A stretch of DNA of 48,848 bases. Source: an uncultured Deferribacterales bacterium (lineage in GTDB: Bacteria; Chrysiogenota; Deferribacteres; Deferribacterales; Mucispirillaceae). Shown one piece after another: positions 1 to 6,991 of the stretch. How positions within the stretch are numbered: the stretch's first letter is position 1; each line of letters starts with the position of its first letter. The notes under the pieces are model-generated. The model had not been told where the DNA came from. It saw nothing but the letters and a program-made list of their open reading frames with translations, and made no database searches. Location of the stretch: assembly GCA_947853665.1 (NCBI GenBank), contig CANTXF010000064.1:1-48848 (forward strand), written 5' to 3'. The translations under genes and the position numbers were made by a program.

Positions 1-541
1 CATCAACCAGCGCTGGCTGGGCGGCACCCTTACCAACTTCAACACCATAAAAAGCCGTGTGGCCCGCCTTAAAGAGCTGGAGGAAATGTTCGCCACGGAT
101 TTTATCAAGCGTTTTACCAAAAAAGAGGCTTCCCTCCTGAAAAAGGAATACGAGAAGCTCGAAAAAAACCTTGGCGGCATTAAGGAAATGAAAAATATCC
201 CGGACGTGATGTTCGTGATAGATATAAAAATGGAGCAGAACGCCGTGGCCGAAGCCCACAAGCTGGGAATACCCATAGTGGCCATAGTGGACACAAACTG
301 CGACCCCGAACAGGTGGACTTCCCCATACCGGGCAACGACGACGCAATAAGGGCATGCCAGCTTATAGCGGGACGCCTTGCGGACGCGGTAGAAGAAGGC
401 AGGCAGTCAAGAGAGGACGACCTTGTTCAGGAAGTGCGCTCCGCCGAAGCTCAGGAAGACGTGGAAGAAGTGGAAATAGTATCCATGGCCGACGCTGAAA
501 AAGCCGGGGCCGAAACCGAAGAAAAAGAAGAGGTGCAATAA
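1..541 (+). CDS. rpsB: 30S ribosomal protein S2, 5'-truncated
   Basis: Small-subunit ribosomal protein S2, which binds 16S rRNA near the head/platform junction and is needed for S1 to dock. The reading frame is open from base 2 and begins inside the protein at the conserved stretch with residues [10 protein letters not shown], so the N-terminal part lies outside the window. The family signatures for VDTNCDP and PGNDDAIRA are present around bases 290-350. The C-terminus carries a long acidic tail (rich in E, D and A) after the globular domain, which is common but variable in S2. The stop is three bases before tsf, the classic rpsB-tsf arrangement, so the two are surely co-transcribed. Confidence 0.97.
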   Translation, partial: INQRWLGGTLTNFNTIKSRVARLKELEEMFATDFIKRFTKKEASLLKKEYEKLEKNLGGIKEMKNIPDVMFVIDIKMEQNAVAEAHKLGIPIVAIVDTNCDPEQVDFPIPGNDDAIRACQLIAGRLADAVEEGRQSREDDLVQEVRSAEAQEDVEEVEIVSMADAEKAGAETEEKEEVQ

Positions 542-544
542 CTT

Positions 545-1432
545 ATGGCAGAAATAACAGCAAGCCTCGTTAAAGAACTCCGTGAAAAAACCGGCGCCGG
601 CATGATGGACTGCAAAAAAGCCCTGGCCGCCGTCGAATGCGATATAGAAAAAGCAATAGATTTTCTCCGCACAAAGGGCCTTGCAGACGCGGCCAAAAAA
701 TCCGGCAGGGTGGCGGCAGAAGGCATAGTGGCCGCCTATGTGTCCGATGACGCGAAAGCGGGCGCCATAGTCGAAGTAAACAGCGAAACGGACTTCGTGG
801 CTAAAAACGAGGAGTTCGTAGCTTTCGCCAACGGAATATGCAGATTCATATCGGAAAATAAACCCGCCGATCTGGACGCTCTCCTTGCCATGCCTTACGA
901 AGGCTCCACCGTGGAAAAAGTCCTGGCGGACAAGGTGGCTAAAATCGGCGAAAATATTAAAATACGCCGTTTCGCCCATTTCGACGTAAAAGGCGAAGGC
1001 TTTGTGGACGCCTACATACACATGGGCGGCAAAATAGGCGTTCTCGTGGAAGTGGAAGGCGCCTCCAAAAGCGACGCGGAAACCGTAAGGGACGTGGCTC
1101 TGCATATCTGCGCCGCCAATCCTCTCTGCGTATGCGAAAGCCAGCTCGACCCGGCCGTATTGGAGCACGAAAAAGGCATTTATCTGGAAAAAGCAAAAGA
1201 ATCCGGCAAACCGGCCCAGATAATAGAAAAAATCGTGGAAGGCCAGATAAACAAATTTAAGCAGGAAGTATGCCTCGTAAGCCAGAAGTTCGTTAAAAAC
1301 CCGGACGAAACCGTAGCGAGCGTGCTTTCCGGCAAAACAGTTACCCGCTTCGTACGTTTTCAGCTGGGCGAAGGAATCGAAAAGAAAACCGAGGATTTCG
1401 CCGAAGAAGTGCGCAAGCAGGCGGGCCTTTAA
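545..1432 (+). CDS. tsf: Elongation factor Ts
   Basis: Guanine-nucleotide exchange factor that releases GDP from EF-Tu during translation elongation. The 295-residue protein starts with the UBA-like domain that contacts EF-Tu (residues 1-50, with TGAGMMDCKKAL at 16-27). The signature TDFVAKNE follows at 82-89, and the dimerisation core makes up the rest. Length is normal for the family. The ATG at 545 is preceded by GAGGTG inside the end of rpsB. A strong terminator follows 30 bases after the stop. The usual downstream partners pyrH and frr are absent, and a repeat-bearing intergenic region comes instead. Confidence 0.97.
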   Translation: MAEITASLVKELREKTGAGMMDCKKALAAVECDIEKAIDFLRTKGLADAAKKSGRVAAEGIVAAYVSDDAKAGAIVEVNSETDFVAKNEEFVAFANGICRFISENKPADLDALLAMPYEGSTVEKVLADKVAKIGENIKIRRFAHFDVKGEGFVDAYIHMGGKIGVLVEVEGASKSDAETVRDVALHICAANPLCVCESQLDPAVLEHEKGIYLEKAKESGKPAQIIEKIVEGQINKFKQEVCLVSQKFVKNPDETVASVLSGKTVTRFVRFQLGEGIEKKTEDFAEEVRKQAGL

Positions 1433-1462
1433 TCAGAAGGCAGGACAACAAAAAAACGACGA

Positions 1463-1489
1463 GCCTCCCGGAAACGGGAGGCTTTTTTT
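1463..1489 (+). terminator. Intrinsic terminator of rpsB-tsf
   Basis: A perfect 8-bp stem, gcctcccg (1463-1470) and cgggaggc (1475-1482), with a GAAA tetraloop is followed at once by seven T residues (1483-1489). This is a textbook Rho-independent terminator ending the rpsB-tsf transcript. Confidence 0.93.
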
Positions 1490-1504
1490 ATTACGGCCAT
1501 ACCA

Positions 1505-1540
1505 TTATACAGATTTATGTAAAGTTATGGAAAATATTTA
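1505..1540 (+). repeat. Truncated copy (D) of dispersed inverted-repeat element
   Basis: This segment keeps only the inner part of the left arm of the element, including gttatggaaaatattta at 1524-1540. It is nearly identical to the copy at 34451-34467. It stops one base before the full copy A begins at 1542, so it looks like a broken tandem neighbour or an insertion next to an older copy. Confidence 0.7.
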
Positions 1541-1541
1541 C

Positions 1542-1769
1542 GCAACCATACCTTTACGTAGATTAACGAAGTTATGGGAAATATTTATAATACGGCGGCT
1601 TGCCCATATCGGCGAATAATAAAACGGAAGTGCCCGGCAAGGCGCCGCCCGAAGGGGCTTTTGCCTAAAGAACCCGCCTTGCTGAGCGGCCCTTATTATG
1701 AATATTTTTGGGGCGAAGGAACATTACTATAATTATTTGCCATAACTATCTGCGCCGGGCGATAGCCGC
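1542..1769 (+). repeat. Full-length copy (A) of dispersed inverted-repeat element
   Basis: A 228-bp unit with imperfect terminal inverted repeats. The left arm contains gttatgggaaatatttat (1571-1588); the right arm contains ataattatttgccataac (1729-1746), its near-perfect reverse complement. The outer ends run towards GCAACCAT on the left and ATAGCCGC on the right. The copy at 33228-33423 shares both arms plus internal blocks such as GAAGGGGCTT. No transposase is encoded. It could be a MITE-like non-autonomous element, a REP/BIME-type repeat or a structured RNA; the sequence alone does not decide. Confidence 0.75.
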
Positions 1770-1866
1770 CTTTTTTTATTTTACCGGCGGAAACTCGCTT
1801 TATATATTAAGCCCGTAAAAGAAAAACCCCTTTAATAAGCCGCCCGCAGATTATCCGCAAAGCCTG

Positions 1867-1923
1867 GCGCTTTACTTTAACGGCAAAAGATAGTAAAAGA
1901 GACCTTACCGTTAAAGCCGCGCC
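1867..1923 (+). promoter_or_regulatory. Long leader hairpin upstream of the membrane phosphotransferase gene
   Basis: A 9-bp perfect stem, ctttaacgg (1875-1883) with ccgttaaag (1908-1916), is extended outward by ggcgc (1867-1871) pairing with gcgcc (1919-1923). It encloses a 24-base A-rich loop. It lies 28 bases before the start codon at 1952 and has no T-run after it, so it does not look like a terminator. A role in mRNA stability or translation control is possible but is only inferred. Confidence 0.5.
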
Positions 1924-1951
1924 GCGGCGTCTTTGGAGAACGCGCCTTATA

Positions 1952-3817
1952 ATGACTACTACCCGTTCAAAAAAACTGCTTCTGCTCGCCCTTGCGGGGA
2001 TGGCCCTTTTTACCCTGGCAAGGCTGGCTCTTTTCATTGTTTACCGGGATACCTTCGGAAACTACCCCGCTTTCGACATAGCGGCCGCCTTTCTGCGGGG
2101 CCTGCGGTTCGACGGGGCCATATTCTTTACCTTTACCGCGGTTTTCTTCGCCCTGCTGCTATTCCCGGTAAAAAACGCCCTTTATCACAAAACCGTGGTA
2201 TGGCTCATGTTCCCCGTCTATGTGTTTATGGGGGGATTTCTCGCCGCCGATATAATATATTTCGGCTACGCCGGCCGCCACATGGCCAACGAACCTTTCG
2301 CACTGGGAGCTGATACGGGTTTTCTCCTCGATATGCTGCCTGTATATTGGGCGCAGACGGCCGCGGCAGTTCTTCTAGTAGCGGCGCTTACTTTCCTGTG
2401 GAAAAGAATAGCTAATATAAAAATAATCCCTGAAAAATCCTGGAAACGATACGCCGCCGTTTTTATCATCTGGTGCGGGGCCATATTCCTTATAATAAGG
2501 GGAACCGTATCGGATAAGCCCATAAGCACCATAGATGCCTTCGTTTCGGGAGATTCCAACATGGGGAACCTTACCCTGAACGGCCTTTTCAGCACGGCGA
2601 AATATTTTTCCCACCAGAGCACGGCTTCTTCAGGCGATTACACCTTTTTCGACGGCGAAACGGCAAAAGCGATTCTCGATTCCTACCGCTCCGCTCCCTG
2701 CTCTTACCCTGAGAAAATAGAAGGCGGGCGGCCTAATATTGTGTTTCTCCTGCTTGAAAGCTGGAGCGCCTATTACGCGGATTCCTACGGGGCGGGCGGG
2801 CTTGGCCTTACGCCGTCCCTCGACGCCCTGTCTGAAAAAGGCATAAAATTTACACGCCACTACGCTCCCGATAAACGCAGCATATCGGCCATACAGGCCA
2901 CCCTTACGGGTATTCCGCCCATAGGCGGCCTGCCGTCTCTGGGCTTCGGCCTTGAAACCATGGCTAAAGGCAACGTGGGCAGGCTGCTTACGGACGCAGG
3001 CTACGACACGGTTTTTATCCAGTCGTCCCGCAGGCGTTCCTTTTATATGGACGCGATAGCTAAAAGCCTGGGCTTTAAGGAATATTACGGCATGGAGGAC
3101 GCGGGCGCCGTCCTGGACTATCCAGATAAATCCGCCTCCAAATTCGGCTGGGATTACGAAACATATATGCTCCTGAAAGAAAAGCTCAAAAATAAAGGCG
3201 TGGAAAAGCCTTTCATGGCCTTCCTTTTTACCGGCACAACACACACGCCCTACGCCCCTCTGCCGGAAAAGTTTATGAGATTCCCCCATGATAAAGACGG
3301 AGAAAACGGCTTTAAAAACACCCTCATATACGCGGACTGGAGTCTGGGAGAATTTTTCAGAAGTATAGAGAACGAACCCTGGTTCCATAACACCATATTT
3401 ATAATAACCGCCGACCATAACGTGGGCAAATATGAAAAAACGGCCTTTCCCGAGGATTACCGCGTGCCGCTGCTTATATATTCGCCTATTTTCAAAGGCG
3501 GCATAACGGTCGACAACGTAACTTCCCACATAGACGTTACTCCTACCATACTGGGCCTTACGGGCACGGAAGGGGGAGACGGCTATCTGGGCCGCTCCGT
3601 ATTCTGCAAGGATAATTCCAGCTTTGCCGTAATGTCGGAATGGAACGTGGCGGGAATAGCCGCCAAAAACGCCGCGCTGAAAAGCTCCTTCAGCCGCGTT
3701 CTGGAATATACGCCCGAAAATCTGAGCCCGGAACTGGTAGAAAAACTGGAAAAGGCCCTGCTTGCCTACTATCAGGTGGAGTTTTCAAGAATATTCGGCG
3801 GAAAGGGCGGCAAATGA
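1952..3817 (+). CDS. LtaS/MdoB-type sulfatase-fold membrane phosphotransferase
   Basis: A 621-residue inner-membrane enzyme of the lipoteichoic acid synthase/phosphoglycerol transferase branch of the alkaline phosphatase superfamily. Five hydrophobic segments (about residues 9-31, 53-73, 81-107, 132-150 and 167-184) precede an extracytoplasmic domain from residue 260. There, NIVFLLLES gives the first metal-binding Glu (E269), and DKRS at 307-310 sits where LtaS has its catalytic Thr, so Ser310 is the probable nucleophile. THTPY, TADHN and the HIDVTPT block complete the metal site. Relatives move phosphoglycerol or phosphoethanolamine onto envelope glycans, LTA or lipid A; the substrate here is unknown. 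The ATG at 1952 has GGAGA 12 bases upstream. It overlaps thpR by an ATGA junction. Confidence 0.85.
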   Translation: MTTTRSKKLLLLALAGMALFTLARLALFIVYRDTFGNYPAFDIAAAFLRGLRFDGAIFFTFTAVFFALLLFPVKNALYHKTVVWLMFPVYVFMGGFLAADIIYFGYAGRHMANEPFALGADTGFLLDMLPVYWAQTAAAVLLVAALTFLWKRIANIKIIPEKSWKRYAAVFIIWCGAIFLIIRGTVSDKPISTIDAFVSGDSNMGNLTLNGLFSTAKYFSHQSTASSGDYTFFDGETAKAILDSYRSAPCSYPEKIEGGRPNIVFLLLESWSAYYADSYGAGGLGLTPSLDALSEKGIKFTRHYAPDKRSISAIQATLTGIPPIGGLPSLGFGLETMAKGNVGRLLTDAGYDTVFIQSSRRRSFYMDAIAKSLGFKEYYGMEDAGAVLDYPDKSASKFGWDYETYMLLKEKLKNKGVEKPFMAFLFTGTTHTPYAPLPEKFMRFPHDKDGENGFKNTLIYADWSLGEFFRSIENEPWFHNTIFIITADHNVGKYEKTAFPEDYRVPLLIYSPIFKGGITVDNVTSHIDVTPTILGLTGTEGGDGYLGRSVFCKDNSSFAVMSEWNVAGIAAKNAALKSSFSRVLEYTPENLSPELVEKLEKALLAYYQVEFSRIFGGKGGK

Positions 3818-4398
3818 GAGCCTTCGCCGCCATAACCGCGCCGGAAGAAATACGCCTGCTTTATTCAAAGCTCTGCCGGGGCATGAGGGAAGGGGCGGAA
3901 ATGTCCGTAGTGCGGCCGGAAAAAATGCACGTTACTCTGGCCTTTTTTCCGGAGCTTAAACCGGAGGAGGCGGAAAAGGCCCGCTCGTGCCTTACAGCCT
4001 TAAGGCTAGAGCCTTTCGAAATAAGATGCTCCGGCCTGGGCAGGTTCCGCAGGCGCGGGCTTACGTCCGTCGTTTATGTGGAAATAAAATCGGAAAAGCT
4101 GGCTTCCTTTGCCGCCGCTTTCAGAAAAAACCTTAAGAAAGCCGGCGTATATTTCGACGATAAGCCGTTTAAAGCCCACCTTACCCTTGCCCGCGTAAGG
4201 GAGATAAAGGACGAAGCCCTTTTCGAGCGTATGTTCAGGGGCGTTTCCCGCAATTTCCGGGAATCGGCTTTCACCGCGTCGTCCGTAACGCTTTTTTCAA
4301 GCGACACCCTTACTTATAAGGAAATTTTCAGGGAAGATTTCCCCCGGCCCGAAAGCCATGCCGGGGAATCAGACGAATACCGCCCGGAAACGGACTAA
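3814..4398 (+). CDS. thpR: RNA 2',3'-cyclic phosphodiesterase (2H family)
   Basis: Member of the 2'-5' RNA ligase/cyclic phosphodiesterase family (ThpR, formerly LigT), which opens 2',3'-cyclic phosphates on RNA. The 194-residue protein carries the two defining HxTx motifs: HVTL at 39-42 and HLTL at 122-125. Length is near the family norm, with a short polar C-terminal tail. The frame is open further upstream, but homology starts with MRAFAAI at 3814. There the ATG overlaps the stop of the preceding gene by four bases, implying translational coupling. Its stop overlaps the stop of copA on the other strand, and no terminator is seen between the convergent genes. Confidence 0.88.
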   Translation: MRAFAAITAPEEIRLLYSKLCRGMREGAEMSVVRPEKMHVTLAFFPELKPEEAEKARSCLTALRLEPFEIRCSGLGRFRRRGLTSVVYVEIKSEKLASFAAAFRKNLKKAGVYFDDKPFKAHLTLARVREIKDEALFERMFRGVSRNFRESAFTASSVTLFSSDTLTYKEIFREDFPRPESHAGESDEYRPETD

Positions 4399-6557
4399 AT
4401 TTTAAAGCTCCTTAACCGCAGTGAATTAGTTACCACGCTGACCGACGAAAAGGCCATAGCCATGCCTGCCACCGCCGGGTTGAGGAAGGTATGGAAAACG
4501 GGATAGAAAACTCCCGCCGCAAGGGGGATCGCAGCCGCGTTGTAAAAGAAGGCCCAGAAAAGGTTTTCCCTTATAATGCGCGAAGCCTTTCTGGCCAGCT
4601 TTACCGCCGTTATGAGCTTTGAAAGCTCGCCGCCTACTATCGTCATATCGCTTGAAGTAACCGCCACGTCCGTGCCTCCCGAAAGAGCCACGCCCAGGTC
4701 GGACGCGGCAAGCGCCGCCGCGTCGTTTACCCCGTCCCCCACCATGGCGGTTTTAAGCCCCTCGGCCTGAAAACTCCTTAATATCTCCAGCTTGCCTTCC
4801 GGCGTAACCCCGCCGTAAAACCTGCTTATGCCCAGGGCGGCGGCAGTTTCCCTTACGGCGTCGGGGTTGTCTCCAGACACCATTACAGGCTCTATGCCCA
4901 TATCTTTAAGCTCAGAAACGACTTTAGCCGCGTCCGGCCTGAGAACGTCCCCCATAAGGATAATGCCTGCGGCTTTGCCGTCCAGAGCCACGAAAACCTC
5001 CGTCATATTAGCGGAAGCGGACGCTCCGCCGGGAAACTCCACGCCGTTTTCTTTCATAAACCGGCCGTTTCCGGCCAGAACCTCCACGCCGTTTACAAGG
5101 CCCTTTACGCCGCCTCCCGTCTCGCTGTGAAAGCTCTCCGCCTCTGGTATGGCAAGGCCGTCCCTTTCTGCCCGTGAAATTATGCCCCTGCCTATAGGAT
5201 GCTCGGAGCGCTTTTCGAGAGCGGCGGCGCAGCTTAAAAGCTCCTCCGCGCTCGCTGCGCCGAAAGTTACCGTATCGGCCACTGCAAATTCGCCTTTAGT
5301 AAGGGTGCCAGTTTTATCGAAAATACATATATCAAGCCCGGAGGCACGCTCCAGAACCTCGCCGTTTTTTATGAGAACGCCCTCTTTCGCTCCGCGGCCC
5401 ACGCCGGATATTATGGCGGTGGGGGTAGCAAGGCCCAAAGCGCACGGGCAGGCTATTACGAGAACGGAAACGAAAGGCACCATGCTTTCAGCCGCGCTGC
5501 CGGTAATATAAAACCATACGAAAAATGACGCGGCGGCTATAATAAGCACCGCCGGGACGAACACGGAAGCCACCCTGTCCGCCAGCCTCTGTATTTTTGC
5601 CTTGCCGCTTGAGGCTTCAGTTACCATTTTTATGATTTCAGAAAGCACCGTCTCGCCGCCTGTTTTTTCCACCCGGTAGGAAACGGAGCCGTTAAGGACG
5701 GACGTTCCGGCGTAGACCTCCGCCCCGGGGATTTTTTTCATGGGCCTCGATTCGCCCGTAAGCATGGATTCGTCAACGAAACATTCTCCCGATAAAACCG
5801 CTCCGTCGGCCGCCACGGAAGAACCCGGCTTAAGAACGGCAGTGTCTCCCGGCTTGAGCCTCTCCGCCCTTATTACAAGCTCCTCCCCGTCCTCTATTAT
5901 CACGGCGGTTTTGGGAGCCAGGTCCATAAGCCTGTTGACGGCTTCGCTCACGTTTTTCTTGGCACGCTTTTCAAGAGTGCGGCCAAGCATTACGAAGGTA
6001 ATGATAACGGCGGTGGCTTCAAAATAAAGATGCCCCGTATGGCCTGAAACCATAAGCGCTATTGAATAAACCCACGAGGTAAACGTGCCCAAGGTCACGA
6101 GGGTGTTCATATCGGGATGGAGCGGGTCTTTCAGCGCCGGAACGTAAAACTGCCTGCCGCCCCAGAAAAGAACGGCGGTGGCAAGAACGAGCTGTATGTA
6201 GGGATTGGCTTTCCAGCCGCCTATAAACTCCAGCCCCGGAACCATAGGCCCCATGGAAAGGATAAAAACGACCAGCGTCATAAGCGCCGTTACCGCGAAA
6301 AGGCCGTTAAGCAGCCCGGGGTCGGGGGCGGATTCAGTTTTCCTCTCCAGCGAGGCGGTAAAACCGGCCCTTTCCACCGCCGCCATTATGGCATTAAGAT
6401 CCGTTGCCGCGCCGTCGAAATCGACGGAGGCGCTTTCGGAAGCAAGATTTACGGAAACGCTCTCCACTCCCGGCACTTTGGAGACAACCTTTTCTATCCG
6501 CGCAACGCACGCGGCGCAGCTCATGCCGCCCACGCATATACTTTTATGCTCTTTCAT
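4395..6557 (-). CDS. copA: Copper-exporting P1B-type ATPase
   Basis: Heavy-metal P-type ATPase that pumps Cu(I) out of the cytoplasm. The 720-residue protein has one N-terminal HMA domain with the metal-binding CAAC (C14, C17), then paired membrane helices. The actuator motif TGES lies near residue 267 and the intramembrane CPC at 370-372 in IACPCALGLATP. The phosphorylated Asp is D414 in DKTGTLT, the nucleotide-binding HP motif is in SEHPIG, and the hinge is GDGVNDAAAL. The CPC and HMA pattern fits Cu/Ag rather than Zn/Cd. No CopZ chaperone or CueR-type regulator is adjacent. It is transcribed alone, converging on thpR and diverging from the dnaE operon. Confidence 0.93.
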   Translation of the reverse strand: MKEHKSICVGGMSCAACVARIEKVVSKVPGVESVSVNLASESASVDFDGAATDLNAIMAAVERAGFTASLERKTESAPDPGLLNGLFAVTALMTLVVFILSMGPMVPGLEFIGGWKANPYIQLVLATAVLFWGGRQFYVPALKDPLHPDMNTLVTLGTFTSWVYSIALMVSGHTGHLYFEATAVIITFVMLGRTLEKRAKKNVSEAVNRLMDLAPKTAVIIEDGEELVIRAERLKPGDTAVLKPGSSVAADGAVLSGECFVDESMLTGESRPMKKIPGAEVYAGTSVLNGSVSYRVEKTGGETVLSEIIKMVTEASSGKAKIQRLADRVASVFVPAVLIIAAASFFVWFYITGSAAESMVPFVSVLVIACPCALGLATPTAIISGVGRGAKEGVLIKNGEVLERASGLDICIFDKTGTLTKGEFAVADTVTFGAASAEELLSCAAALEKRSEHPIGRGIISRAERDGLAIPEAESFHSETGGGVKGLVNGVEVLAGNGRFMKENGVEFPGGASASANMTEVFVALDGKAAGIILMGDVLRPDAAKVVSELKDMGIEPVMVSGDNPDAVRETAAALGISRFYGGVTPEGKLEILRSFQAEGLKTAMVGDGVNDAAALAASDLGVALSGGTDVAVTSSDMTIVGGELSKLITAVKLARKASRIIRENLFWAFFYNAAAIPLAAGVFYPVFHTFLNPAVAGMAMAFSSVSVVTNSLRLRSFKI

Positions 6558-6696
6558 AAGTTTTTTATCCCCGTTTATTTATTGATACGTTTTATCATAA
6601 TTTCATCAAAACAGGGTAGGACTTTTTGCGCCCGCTTAAAGGCCGGGCAGGAAAAGAGGCTCCGGCGCGGGCTTAACTCCCCGGCCTAACTATGCC

Positions 6697-6725
6697 TTGA
6701 CTGGCGGAACAGGAAATTTTAAAAT
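6697..6725 (+). promoter_or_regulatory. Sigma70-type promoter of the dnaE operon
   Basis: TTGACT (6697-6702) and TAAAAT (6720-6725) are separated by 17 bases, five of six matches at each hexamer to the sigma70 consensus. The predicted start of transcription, about seven bases after the -10 box, falls at about 6731-6733. That coincides with the ATG of the receiver-like ORF at 6732. It is the best promoter seen by eye in the window. Confidence 0.65.
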
Positions 6726-6731
6726 GAATCC

Positions 6732-6983
6732 ATGAAAATACTGATTATAGACGGCGACGAGGCCGTAAGGCTCGGAGCCGCCGAAATCCTCGCCATGAAA
6801 GGCCTTGAGGCCGATACGGCGGCAGACGGCAGAGAAGCCGCCGCACTTATGGCGTCGGGAAAAGTTTACGGCGCAGTTATGACCGCGGAAGATTTACGGC
6901 TCCCCGCAGGAACGAAGGTAATACGCCTGCCAAGGCCCTACACCGCCCGCGAGCTGACGGACGCCGCAACAAAAAGGAGATAA
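6732..6983 (+). CDS. Short degenerate response-regulator receiver-like protein
   Basis: An 83-residue protein whose N-terminus matches the first half of a CheY-like receiver (MKILIIDGDEAVR with the acidic pocket, then the helix AAEILAMKGLEA and AADGREA). At the third strand, where receivers read D-[IVL]-x-M-P, it has VMTAEDLRLP, so the phospho-accepting Asp is replaced by Ala. The end RLPRPYTARELTDA resembles the receiver's KPF loop with Arg for Lys. It is about 40 residues shorter than a full domain. It ends eight bases before dnaE. No convincing ribosome-binding site precedes the ATG, and the predicted transcription start lies on it, so it may be leaderless, or start elsewhere. Real but phosphorylation-independent, or a decaying remnant: undecided. 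Confidence 0.55.
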   Translation: MKILIIDGDEAVRLGAAEILAMKGLEADTAADGREAAALMASGKVYGAVMTAEDLRLPAGTKVIRLPRPYTARELTDAATKRR

Positions 6984-6991
6984 AGTTTCAG

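Larger units (their letters stand above)
1490..1951. other. Intergenic region with repeats and a leader hairpin
   Basis: No credible coding frame is seen between the tsf terminator and the membrane phosphotransferase gene. The stretch holds a truncated copy (1505-1540) and a full copy (1542-1769) of a dispersed inverted-repeat element also present near 33.2 and 34.4 kb. The full copy is followed by a T-run at 1771-1777. A separate long hairpin lies at 1867-1923. No clear sigma70 promoter could be fixed. Confidence 0.7.

Noticed and set aside
3640-3813. Upstream extension of thpR by 58 codons
   Set aside because: It would lie wholly inside the preceding gene, and the added residues are Arg/Lys/Gly-rich shadow sequence without family similarity. 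The ATG at 3814 overlaps the stop in the usual ATGA manner.
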